Source: an uncultured delta proteobacterium (GTDB lineage: Bacteria > Myxococcota_A > Polyangia > Polyangiales > Polyangiaceae). From it: a stretch of 64,000 nt of DNA. The stretch is taken from NCBI GenBank assembly GCA_903892415.1, contig CAITIQ010000344.1:248001-312000 (forward strand), written 5' to 3'. The translations under genes were made by a program, and so were the position numbers. The notes beneath the pieces were generated by a model that was given only the letters and a program-made list of their open reading frames with translations, had not been told where the DNA came from and did no database searches. Of this stretch, positions 53,735 through 62,041 are shown in pieces. Position 1 is the first letter of the stretch; every line of letters begins with the position of its first letter.

Positions 53735-55074
53735 GCAAACGGCGACCCGCTCCCGAGCCTGCGCCGACGCTATTTGAAGCTGCTTCGCGCGGGGGAACGG
53801 GCAGTTCGAGCAACGTACCGTTGGCCGAGCGCATGCGTCCGCGCACGCTCGAAGATTTGGTCGGTCAGGCGAAGCTGTTCGACCGTGACGCGGCCTTCGC
53901 CAAGAGCATAGCGGCCGATCGCGTGCGCTCGATGATCCTGTGGGGACCGCCTGGCTCGGGCAAGACGACGCTGGCGAAGATCATCGCCGAGACGACGAAG
54001 GCTCGCTTCGTCGCGCTCAACGCGGTGCTCGCCGGCGTTGCTGACGTTCGAGAGGCCACGCGCGCTGCTGGCGAGGCCCGTCGCTACGAAGGCAAACGCA
54101 CAATCCTCTTTCTCGACGAGATCCATCGCTTCAACAAGTCGCAACAAGACGCGTTGCTGCCTCACGTCGAGGACGGCACCTTCACGCTCGTTGGCGCCAC
54201 CACCGAGAACCCGTCGTTCTCGGTGAACGCGCCGCTGCTCTCACGCTGCAAGGTGTTCCGCTTGAGCGGCCTGACCGACGACAACTTGGTCGAGCTGCTG
54301 CAACGCGCCCTCACTTCGGCTCAGGGGCTTGCTGCGGAGTTTGAGGCCGATCACGAGGTGCTCTTGGCGATCGCCAAGCTCGCGCAGGGCGACGCGCGGC
54401 GGGCCCTGACGTCGCTCGAGCTCTGCGCTGATATCGCCCGCGCGGAGGGCACGCGAACGATCAGCGTGGAGCAGTTGGCCGCCCAGGCGGAACACAAAAC
54501 GTTGCTCTACGACAAGTCGGGCGAAGAGCATTTCAACGTGATCTCGGCCTTCATCAAGTCGATGCGAGGCAGCGATGCCAACGCTTCGATCTATTGGATG
54601 ATGCGCATGGTCGAGGCCGGCGATGATCCGCTGTTCATCCTGCGCCGCATGATCATCTTCGCCTCGGAGGACATCGGCAACGCCGACCCACGGGCGCTCG
54701 AGATCGCGATCGCGGCGGACGTCGCGTTCCGACGGTTGGGCATGCCCGAAGGGCTCTACTCGATGTCGCAGGCGGCGCTCTATCTCGCTACTGCGCCCAA
54801 GTCGAACGCGTGCAACGTGGCTTGGCACTTGGCGCAAACGGCCGTGCGAACCCACGGAGCTTTGCCGGTTCCGCATCATCTGCGAAATGCGCCCACCAAG
54901 CTGATGAAAGCTGAGGGCTATGGCGCCGGCTACCGCTACCCGCACGATGAACCAGGAGGAGTAGCGGCCGGCGCGACGTACCTCCCCGAAGAACTCGCAC
55001 AGGAGGTCTTCTACGAGCCGACCGATCGCGGCTATGAACGGACGATCGCCGAGCGCCTACGGCGCGGCGGTTAG
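53731..55074 (+). CDS. rarA: Replication-associated recombination protein A (RarA/MgsA)
   Basis: The 447-aa AAA+ ATPase has [17 protein letters not shown], Walker [18 protein letters not shown], Walker [22 protein letters not shown], sensor 1 [14 protein letters not shown], and the C-terminal part with [19 protein letters not shown] and [11 protein letters not shown]. These are RarA/WRNIP1 signatures; the protein acts at stalled forks with SSB and RecA. It overlaps yggS by 4 bases and is convergent with the TPR gene, 9 bases apart. Confidence 0.95.
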   Translation: MSKRRPAPEPAPTLFEAASRGGTGSSSNVPLAERMRPRTLEDLVGQAKLFDRDAAFAKSIAADRVRSMILWGPPGSGKTTLAKIIAETTKARFVALNAVLAGVADVREATRAAGEARRYEGKRTILFLDEIHRFNKSQQDALLPHVEDGTFTLVGATTENPSFSVNAPLLSRCKVFRLSGLTDDNLVELLQRALTSAQGLAAEFEADHEVLLAIAKLAQGDARRALTSLELCADIARAEGTRTISVEQLAAQAEHKTLLYDKSGEEHFNVISAFIKSMRGSDANASIYWMMRMVEAGDDPLFILRRMIIFASEDIGNADPRALEIAIAADVAFRRLGMPEGLYSMSQAALYLATAPKSNACNVAWHLAQTAVRTHGALPVPHHLRNAPTKLMKAEGYGAGYRYPHDEPGGVAAGATYLPEELAQEVFYEPTDRGYERTIAERLRRGG

Positions 55075-55083
55075 AAGCAAGCG

Positions 55084-55395
55084 CTAGGCGAGCCGGGCCA
55101 GCGCATCTCCGATTTCACCGAGGGCCTTCGAATCTCCGGCACGGCCAGCGGCTTCTTTACCTGCTAACAGCCACTCGCGCGCTTCATCGGGCCGTTGGGC
55201 ATCGATAAGCATGGTGCCGCACATCAGGTACATCGGTACGTAGGCCGCATCTTTGGCACGCAGCGCTTGGAACGTTGCCACCGCGTCGTCCACGCGTGAA
55301 AGGCCCTTGTATTCGAGGGCGAGGCAGTAGTGTCCAAAGCTGTCGGCTTTGCCATCGGCGAGCATTTTCTCGAGAAAGAGCAGGCGCTTACTCAT
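55084..55395 (-). CDS. Small TPR-like protein
   Basis: The 103-aa helical protein has DSFGHYCLALEYKGLSRVDD, then AVATFQALRAKDAAYVPMYL and AQRPDEAREWLLAGKEAAGR, the spacing of TPR helices, with no signal peptide. It starts 4 bases after the hpt stop. Similar short TPR proteins are found in many Myxococcota, but no function is known. It is probably a scaffold or adaptor. Confidence 0.78.
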   Translation of the reverse strand: MSKRLLFLEKMLADGKADSFGHYCLALEYKGLSRVDDAVATFQALRAKDAAYVPMYLMCGTMLIDAQRPDEAREWLLAGKEAAGRAGDSKALGEIGDALARLA

Positions 55396-55398
55396 GGC

Positions 55399-55926
55399 TT
55401 ACTCGCCGCTTTCTACGACGCTGATGGCCGGGAGATTGCGGTACTTCTCGGACCAGTCGAGCCCATAACCGACGACGAACTTGTCCTCGATCGTGAAGCC
55501 CAAATAGTCGATCGGCACTTGGATGCGCGTGCGCGCCGGCTTGTGAAGCAGCGCACAGACCTTGATGCTGTTGGGCCTGCGCGTGCGGAAGAGGTCGAGC
55601 AAGTGTGCGATTGTCAGGCCCGTATCAACGATGTCCTCGACGATCAGCACGTCCTCGCCCTCGATCGGCCGGGAGAGGTCTTGCGTGATCTGAACCACGC
55701 CGCTCGAGGCCGTGCCTTCACCGTAACTGCGCACGCCCAGGAACTCGATGCGCATGTTGGCATCGATGGAACGCGCTAAATCCGCCGTGAAGACGAAGCT
55801 TCCCTTCAAGACGCACACCAGCACGAGATTCTTGTTGCCGTAGTCTCGAGCGATCTCCGCACCGAGCTCGGCCACGCGCTTCTTGATCTCCTCTTCGGAG
55901 ATCATCGTGACGATTCGCTGTCCCAT
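55399..55926 (-). CDS. hpt: Hypoxanthine phosphoribosyltransferase
   Basis: The 175-aa enzyme has the PRPP-binding loop VLIVEDIVDTGLTIAHL, LVCVLKGSFVFTADLARSI (the PPi loop LKGS), and the C-terminal FVVGYGLDWSEKYRNLPAI (DW purine-recognition and RNLP). It makes IMP or GMP from hypoxanthine or guanine and PRPP. It is divergent from the thioesterase gene with 48 bases between them, and leads the small TPR gene. Confidence 0.95.
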   Translation of the reverse strand: MGQRIVTMISEEEIKKRVAELGAEIARDYGNKNLVLVCVLKGSFVFTADLARSIDANMRIEFLGVRSYGEGTASSGVVQITQDLSRPIEGEDVLIVEDIVDTGLTIAHLLDLFRTRRPNSIKVCALLHKPARTRIQVPIDYLGFTIEDKFVVGYGLDWSEKYRNLPAISVVESGE

Positions 55927-55974
55927 GACTCGGGGGTTACCAAAGGGGCGCGTTCGCTGCTACACGAAAGCACC

Positions 55975-56409
55975 GTGCTTGCAGAACGTCCCCCCCAGAG
56001 CAGTCATGCGTTCCGCGTCCGCTTCTTCGAGACCGACTTGATGGGCATCGTTCACCACGCTGCCTACCTCACCTACTTCGAGGCCGGACGCGTTGACTAC
56101 CTTCACAAGCGCGGAGTCCGCTACGACAGCTGGGTGACCGCCGGCATTCATCTGCCGGTGGTCGAAGCCAACGCTCGCTACCGCAGAGCCGCGAAGTTCG
56201 ATGATCGGCTCGAGGTGGTAACGAGCTTGGGCGCCATCTCGCGCGTGACGGTGCGCTTCGACTATCGCGTGCAGCGCGGCGAGGAGCTCTTGTGTGAAGG
56301 CTTCACGCTGCTGGCTTGCGTTGGCTCCGATCTCGCTCCCAAGCGCTTCCCCGAATGGGTCTCATCAGTCTTGACCGGCGCTGAGAAGCCCAGCGAAGAG
56401 TGGACGTGA
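55975..56409 (+). CDS. YbgC/FadM-type acyl-CoA thioesterase
   Basis: A 144-aa hot-dog protein starting with GTG. It has FRVRFFETDLMGIVHHAAYL with the catalytic Asp, YLTYFEAGRVDYLHKRG, and SRVTVRFDYRVQRGEELLCE. It is the 4-hydroxybenzoyl-CoA thioesterase-like subgroup; substrates are CoA thioesters, chain length unknown. No Tol-Pal genes adjoin it, unlike ybgC in enterobacteria. It is convergent with the PEGA-like gene, 10 bases apart. Confidence 0.88.
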   Translation: MLAERPPQSSHAFRVRFFETDLMGIVHHAAYLTYFEAGRVDYLHKRGVRYDSWVTAGIHLPVVEANARYRRAAKFDDRLEVVTSLGAISRVTVRFDYRVQRGEELLCEGFTLLACVGSDLAPKRFPEWVSSVLTGAEKPSEEWT

Positions 56410-56419
56410 GCGGAGCCGC

Positions 56420-57679
56420 TCAGAAGCGGCCTGTAACGCCAACGAAGCCAGGACCGACGACGGGCATGATTGCGGTCTGAGCTTGCTCACCACCGCCTGG
56501 CACCAACCACAACACGGTAGCGAGGATGCCAACGGCTCCCGCTCCGGCGAGGATGCCGATGCCCGCGTAAAGAAAGGTGGTGCGTTCAGAGTCGATGCTC
56601 TCGATGTCTGCGAAGTCGGACACGGGCAGGTCGGTACCGGGCTCGCGCTCGGCCGCAGCGTCCTCGAGATCATTCTTGCGCAGCTCGGAGTTGATCAGGA
56701 GCACTCCACCGGCGACGCCCAAGGCCAACGCAGTACCGGTCGTGACCCACGGCCATACGCGCGACGGCTCCTGTTCCGATGGCGCTAACGTCACCTGCGC
56801 TAGACCGCCTCTCGCGAGCTCAACACTGGTCTCCGCGTAGGCTCCGCTCGGTAAGGTGAGCCGTACTTCATGAGAGCCGGCGGTTGCCGGAATGAGCCCG
56901 GCGCCATCCGGCTTGATGTCGTCACCGTCCAAACGAACGCGCCCACCTTCGGGGATGGCGCCCAACGAGATGGCGGCCTCATTCTCGGGAACGCTGACGG
57001 TCTCCGAATGAATGGCGTCCCCGAGGTCTCCAAAGCGATCTTGCGCGACCAGTCGCAACGTCAACTTCGACTTGGGCCGAATCCAAGCGGAGTCCAACGT
57101 GCCCAACAGAAGGCCTTCTTCCGACGGTACCAGCGGCACGTCGAAGGAGCCTTCAAGCGCGCTGCTCTCGACGCGAACGATCATGCGCAACCACGGCGCG
57201 GACTTGGCGAGCTTGGCCGAGAAGCGAACGGCCTGGTACGCGACGCTCGGCTTCTCGACTTCCAGCGGGCTCGGCTTGACGCCCGCTTCGGTCAGGCGAT
57301 CTGCGCGGACCTTCTTGGCTGCTGCTTTGCAAACCTCGCGCACCTTCGGCGAGAGCTCGCGAGCCACGTCGGGGTCATAGGCGGCGGCAACCACCGCGCG
57401 ACCGCAGGCTTCACGCGCGGCCTCGGCGCTCTGACTCACGAGCGAGCCAGTCGTCTCGAGCAGCGCCACTTCGATCGCGAGTTGCGTCGGCAGCGTCTTG
57501 CCTCGCAAGCTCGAGAGCGTGCGCATGCCGTCGGTGTAGTTGCCTGCGTCCATCTGCTCGCGAGCACGCGCGACCACGGCGGACATGTCTTGAGCGCTGG
57601 CAACGCGTGCACCGGTCAGTGGAAAGACGAGGCAAAGCCCAACCAGTGCGGTAAACCAAGACGATCGCCGTTGCTTCAT
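56420..57679 (-). CDS. Membrane protein with PEGA-like domain, coupled to a Ser/Thr kinase
   Basis: The 419-aa protein has a signal peptide (TALVGLCLVFPLTGARVASAQ), a helical repeat region (residues ~30-120), and a beta region including the PEGA-like stretch PEGGRVRLDGDDIKPDGAGL then IPATAGSHEVRLTLPSG. Two membrane segments follow (ATGTALALGVAGGVLLINSE type, and GIGILAGAGAVGILATVLWL). The start overlaps the kinase stop by ATGA. Such proteins often accompany Myxococcota PEGA kinases and may be a sensor or output partner. Function is otherwise unknown. Confidence 0.75.
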   Translation of the reverse strand: MKQRRSSWFTALVGLCLVFPLTGARVASAQDMSAVVARAREQMDAGNYTDGMRTLSSLRGKTLPTQLAIEVALLETTGSLVSQSAEAAREACGRAVVAAAYDPDVARELSPKVREVCKAAAKKVRADRLTEAGVKPSPLEVEKPSVAYQAVRFSAKLAKSAPWLRMIVRVESSALEGSFDVPLVPSEEGLLLGTLDSAWIRPKSKLTLRLVAQDRFGDLGDAIHSETVSVPENEAAISLGAIPEGGRVRLDGDDIKPDGAGLIPATAGSHEVRLTLPSGAYAETSVELARGGLAQVTLAPSEQEPSRVWPWVTTGTALALGVAGGVLLINSELRKNDLEDAAAEREPGTDLPVSDFADIESIDSERTTFLYAGIGILAGAGAVGILATVLWLVPGGGEQAQTAIMPVVGPGFVGVTGRF

Positions 57680-59436
57680 TCGCTCTTCTTTAGGTCAAAG
57701 CGGATGGCGCTCGACTTACCGGAGACGATCTTCACGCTGGCCGAACGACTCGCGCCGAGCTCGGGGTTCGTCACCACGACCGTGTGCGTTCCGGCGGGCA
57801 GCGAGATGGCACCGAGCGGCGTCGTTCCGTACGAGCGCCCATCCACCGAAACGGTGCCCCACGGATTGACGGCGACCTGCAGCGTACCAGTGCCTGATGA
57901 ATCGACTTCTTCCGCGGTTTTAACAGCGGCACTTTTGGGCGTGACCGGAACGCGACCCGTCTTCGACGTCGGCAGAGTGGCGCTGTTAGTCCCGATAGCG
58001 ACGGCCGTCTCCACCGGTTTGCTGCTCGCAACAGGCTCGGTCTTCGCACCGCTTGGCATTGTGTCTGCGCTCCCCGTGTTTGGCGCAGCCGCCTCGGTCG
58101 AGGGCTTTGACTTACCCGGTTGAAGCAACAGAATCCACGCTGCCCCGAACAAGGAGCCCAGGACCAAGGCCGCACAGATCGCGAAGAAGACAGTGCGTGA
58201 GTTGCGCGACGGCGTGACCGATGGGCTCGCATCACGAATGCTTGCGATCCGCGTCACGCTAGCTGCATTGGGCGCGTCCGGCGGTGGTACCGAGGTCGGC
58301 TCCCGCCGAAAGGAACCACTCGGCGGCTGAGGTTGCTGAACCAGACCTGCTGATGGATAGGAGCCACTCATCGACGAGTTCGGGTGCGATCCAGACATCG
58401 ATGAGTTGGGGTAGGAGCCGCTCGTCGATGGTCGTGCCGAGTTGGCGTAGGCCTGGTTTTCACCCGAGAGCGCGAGGCTCCACGGTTGGCGATTGGCAGC
58501 CGTTGAAGCGCTGCTGACCGCCTGCACTCTTTCCATCAGCTCGGCGATGGCTTGCTCCTCCGCGTTCGCTCCGAGCTGGTAGAGCACGTTGTGAAGCTGA
58601 CCGGCGAGGTGTCCGGCTGAGGGCATGCGATGCTCCGAATTGAATTCGGTGGCTTGATCGATCACAGCCGCTAGGTCCGCGCGGATGTGAGGAGCGACTT
58701 CGCCTACGCGAGGCGGGCGTTCGGTGGCGATCATCGCGATCAACTGGCCTTGCGTCTCGGCTTTGCGGAGTCGCGTACCGATCAGCCCCTCGAACAGCGT
58801 GATGCCGAGCGAGAAAATATCGGCGCGCCCATCAAAGGGTGTTCCGGTGGCCTGCTCCGGCGGCATGTAAGGCAGCTTGCCTTTGAACACGCCCGTCTCG
58901 GTCTTCTCACCTCCCAAACCGTGAATGCGCGCGACGCCGAAGTCGCTTAGGCGCACGCGACCGTCGCGCCCGACCAGGATGTTGGCGGGGCTGATGTCGC
59001 GGTGAACGACGCCGAGGTTCTGACCGTTCGCGTCGCGCATGGTGTGAACCGCGTCCAAGGCTTTCGCGACTTCGCGCCCAATCAGCGCGACTGCCTTTTC
59101 GGACAGCGGGCCGCGGCGAATCACGCGGTCGAGCGCTGCACCGTCGATGTAATCCAGCACCAGGTAGAGGCCTCGATCATCGGACTCCCCCAGCTCGATC
59201 AAACGGACGATGTTCGGATGATCGAGGCGAGCGATGACCTGCGCTTCTGCGACGAACGATTCACGCGCGTACTCGCTGAAGCCCTCGGTGATCAGCAGAC
59301 GCTTCACCGCGACTTGGCGTTGGAAGTTGCGCGGCCCTACCTCATTCGCAAGCCAAACCTCGCCCATCGCGCCTCGACCGAGGAGCCGCACGAGCTGGAA
59401 CTTTCCGGCGAAGATTTCGGGTGACGCCTGCGACAT
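57676..59436 (-). CDS. Ser/Thr protein kinase with C-terminal PEGA domain
   Basis: The ATG at 59436 (preferred over a TTG at 59454) gives 586 aa. The kinase domain (about 8-285) has the Gly-rich loop LLGRGAMGEVWLA, VAVKRLL, GVVHRDISPANILVGRDG (HRD with Ile), LSDFGVARIHG and APE-like MPPEQATG. A Ser/Asn/Gly/Pro linker repeats NSSMSGSYPNSSMSG, then comes a single membrane helix (TVFFAICAALVLGSLFGAAW), and an exported PEGA domain near 510-580 (VNPWGTVSVDGRSYGTTPLG). It senses something outside the membrane; the ligand is unknown. It overlaps the next gene by 4 bases. Confidence 0.92.
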   Translation of the reverse strand: MSQASPEIFAGKFQLVRLLGRGAMGEVWLANEVGPRNFQRQVAVKRLLITEGFSEYARESFVAEAQVIARLDHPNIVRLIELGESDDRGLYLVLDYIDGAALDRVIRRGPLSEKAVALIGREVAKALDAVHTMRDANGQNLGVVHRDISPANILVGRDGRVRLSDFGVARIHGLGGEKTETGVFKGKLPYMPPEQATGTPFDGRADIFSLGITLFEGLIGTRLRKAETQGQLIAMIATERPPRVGEVAPHIRADLAAVIDQATEFNSEHRMPSAGHLAGQLHNVLYQLGANAEEQAIAELMERVQAVSSASTAANRQPWSLALSGENQAYANSARPSTSGSYPNSSMSGSHPNSSMSGSYPSAGLVQQPQPPSGSFRREPTSVPPPDAPNAASVTRIASIRDASPSVTPSRNSRTVFFAICAALVLGSLFGAAWILLLQPGKSKPSTEAAAPNTGSADTMPSGAKTEPVASSKPVETAVAIGTNSATLPTSKTGRVPVTPKSAAVKTAEEVDSSGTGTLQVAVNPWGTVSVDGRSYGTTPLGAISLPAGTHTVVVTNPELGASRSASVKIVSGKSSAIRFDLKKSE

Positions 59437-59519
59437 GAAGACCGACGAAGCCAAAGCACGCCAAAGAGCGTGGACGACTCGAGTGTAACGCCAACCCGCG
59501 GCCGCGGCTTAGATTTGCG

Positions 59520-60809
59520 TCAAAGAGGGACTGTCGATGCGCGGATGACGGCTCGGTCGTCCGCCACGTCGAGCCAGACCACAAACAGCGTATTGCTGAC
59601 CGCTACCGCCCGGACGCTACCGATATCCATCGAGGATCTACGCTGGATTTCAGCGATAACGCTGGTTTCGGCTGTGCTTGTGTCCACTGACAATACTTTG
59701 AGTACAGGGCTCGCAAGCTCAGCCCCTGGCGTCACCAACACCGCCTGTCCCGGGTCAAGGTTCACCCAGGCCAGCCCTGGGTTATCACGGGTGGTAGGAA
59801 GTTCACCGACGAGTTCGGGCTTTGCGCTTGAAGTAAAATCGCGACGATAGAGCTTCGCCGGCCCTGCGACAGGATCGTCAGGCAACTTGTCACCTTGCCG
59901 CGGTGACGGCTCAACGAAAAGCAAGCCATTGTCATCGGTCAAGACCGGCACAGAAAGAGCCGGGAGCGCCACTTCGGTGGTAGGCCCACCAAGACGCATC
60001 CAGGAAGGGCGGGTTTCATCGATGAACCAATCAGCCCCGGCGGTCGTCGCTTTTACCGACGCGACCCCAGCTGCCAACGATCCGGTGCGATCACTCACCA
60101 GACAAATGTGCGCTGGGCAGCACGTATCGTCAGCGAGCGAGCAATCATCCAGGGCCGAGGTCAAGGCCCCGTTGGCGTCGAGCTCGAAGACGGCGAGTCG
60201 CCCCGTCGTTTCACCCTCGAGGACCTTCGCCTCGAAGTAGCCAAGCTCAAGACCGCCGTCGGCCGTGCTCACGAAGCGCGCTTGGGAGACGTTGCCATAG
60301 CCGATGGTACCCATGCGGATCTCGCGGTCCCACACCGGTTCCACCTCACCCCCGAGGGAGGCTCGGAAGACCCGCACGCGCGGTCGCGGATCATCGTCCA
60401 CGCTACTGGCCGACATGGCCACGAGCACGGTCTCGCTGTCGACGCTGTAGAGGTCGAAGAAGGGCTCGACTGCGCCGGGATCCCCTTGCCAGGTACTCTC
60501 GAGCACGAGTTCCTCCGAGAGCGTACCGTCTCTACTCAAGCGCTTACCGAGCACGGCTTGGCCGCGTGGTGCATACGGGTACGACTCCCAACCGATCAGG
60601 ACGTCTTCACCAACGACAACCAGCTTGATGTCACCGCCACGTTGATTCCCGAGCTGCGCAACGGTGATCGGCACTTCACTGCCGGGCGGGGCGCATACAC
60701 CGTGAATACAGTCGTAGCCATCGGGACATTCGCCGTCCGAACACTTTGACGGGAGCTCTCCCAGGTCGACCGTGCAGCCAGCGGCGAACAGCAACAACCA
60801 GCGTGACAT
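59520..60809 (-). CDS. Lipoprotein with Cys-rich EGF-like head, paralogue 2
   Basis: The ATG at 60809 follows the preceding gene in a TGATG overlap. The 429-aa product starts MSRWLLLFAAGCTVDLGELP, then a compact Cys cluster (KCSDGECPDGYDCIHGVCAP), then a beta-propeller-like body of repeats such as DIKLVVVGEDVLIGWES and ends in a globular tail. Overall pattern and position match paralogue 1 upstream. The head is a GxCPxGYxCxxGxC knot common in Myxococcota lipoproteins. Ligand or enzyme role is unknown. Confidence 0.78.
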   Translation of the reverse strand: MSRWLLLFAAGCTVDLGELPSKCSDGECPDGYDCIHGVCAPPGSEVPITVAQLGNQRGGDIKLVVVGEDVLIGWESYPYAPRGQAVLGKRLSRDGTLSEELVLESTWQGDPGAVEPFFDLYSVDSETVLVAMSASSVDDDPRPRVRVFRASLGGEVEPVWDREIRMGTIGYGNVSQARFVSTADGGLELGYFEAKVLEGETTGRLAVFELDANGALTSALDDCSLADDTCCPAHICLVSDRTGSLAAGVASVKATTAGADWFIDETRPSWMRLGGPTTEVALPALSVPVLTDDNGLLFVEPSPRQGDKLPDDPVAGPAKLYRRDFTSSAKPELVGELPTTRDNPGLAWVNLDPGQAVLVTPGAELASPVLKVLSVDTSTAETSVIAEIQRRSSMDIGSVRAVAVSNTLFVVWLDVADDRAVIRASTVPL

Positions 60810-62041
60810 CACTGGCTCTCCGTCGAGGCGATCCACAGGTCCATCAGGTCCTCGCGCAGGGCGGTCCAGGCAATGTAGACGCGGCCGTTGGAGCGGAAAC
60901 TGCGCCCCGAATAGAGGTTGTCTACACCCCTTCGATCGACCGAAGCGAGCTTGCTCGGGCTGCTTGGATCCGTGAGATCGAGAACGTCCAAGCTATCGAA
61001 ATCATCGGTCGACGAGCGCGGCCCGAGCAGCAACGCCCCCACCGACGGCACCGCCGTATGCGGCTCCAGCGTTTCTTGCGTCCAGCCGATACCGTGGGCG
61101 CCCAAATTGGTTCCACTCCAATCAAATTGCACGATCTCTGCTTCGCCGCCCTCGTTGACAACGACGGAGAGCAGCCGCTCCGGATCAGCATGAACCACGA
61201 GGCCATCCACGGTGAGCGGCGGGTCCACGTCCTCTGCCGCCATCGCTGAGTCGGCGATGCGATAAAGCAGCGGCACGTCCAGCCCGACCCGGACGAACAA
61301 TTCATCCTCGCCTTCCCAGAGGAAGCAATCACCAGACAGCGGTAGAACGCTGCTAGGCAAAGGCAACACCAAGCGCCGTATCACCGAGCTACCTTCGAGG
61401 TGAATCAGGCTCAGACGTCCGCCATCGGAAGCATCGCTGAAGCAGAGATCGGCGCCACCCTTGCGAGCGAGCGCGCTGACGTAGGGCGGCTCTGTGCCAC
61501 CAACGAATGGCACCGTCTCTTCCAACAAGATCTCCGTACTGACGTCGCTTCCTTCACGCGCGACCTGCGTAAAGCGGAGCGTCTCAGCGGACTCATCAAC
61601 GGCTGGAAAGCGCAGCGAGAGCACGCCGTAGCTGGATTCATTCAGCGCGACGACCGCCGAGGATGTTGGGTAGTCCTCGGCGAAGTCCAAGATCGCCTTG
61701 GGCTTGGAGACCACGCCCGACGAGTCGACTTCAATTTCATAAAGGCCGCGTAGCGAAGGCGTGAAACCGTCGTTCACCACCAAGGTTGCACCGTTGGTCT
61801 TCGCGCTCGCAAACCAGTACATCTCGGCCGAGTTGATCCAGGTCACGCGCATTGCGCGCACGTCAGCCGGCACCTCCCCCTCGACGACACACAACCCGGA
61901 AACGCAGGCGTAGCCGCTTGGGCACAGCTCATTTTCGACGCAGGAAAATGGCTCATTGCCGAGTTCGACAGCACAGCTCGCAAGCAGGCCACCCGTAAGG
62001 AACGCCGCTGCGCCACCCAACCATTTCGCGTGGAGCTTCAC
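60809..62041 (-). CDS. Lipoprotein with Cys-rich EGF-like head, paralogue 1
   Basis: The GTG at 62041 overlaps the stop of the upstream HD-GYP-like gene by GTGA. The 410-aa product has a signal ending LLASC, then AVELGNEPFSCVENELCPSG and YACVSGLCVV, a Cys knot matching that of its downstream neighbour, and a beta-rich body (VSALARKGGADLCFSDASDG and others). It is a tandem duplicate of the following gene, and both are translationally coupled in one operon. Confidence 0.78.
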   Translation of the reverse strand: MKLHAKWLGGAAAFLTGGLLASCAVELGNEPFSCVENELCPSGYACVSGLCVVEGEVPADVRAMRVTWINSAEMYWFASAKTNGATLVVNDGFTPSLRGLYEIEVDSSGVVSKPKAILDFAEDYPTSSAVVALNESSYGVLSLRFPAVDESAETLRFTQVAREGSDVSTEILLEETVPFVGGTEPPYVSALARKGGADLCFSDASDGGRLSLIHLEGSSVIRRLVLPLPSSVLPLSGDCFLWEGEDELFVRVGLDVPLLYRIADSAMAAEDVDPPLTVDGLVVHADPERLLSVVVNEGGEAEIVQFDWSGTNLGAHGIGWTQETLEPHTAVPSVGALLLGPRSSTDDFDSLDVLDLTDPSSPSKLASVDRRGVDNLYSGRSFRSNGRVYIAWTALREDLMDLWIASTESQ

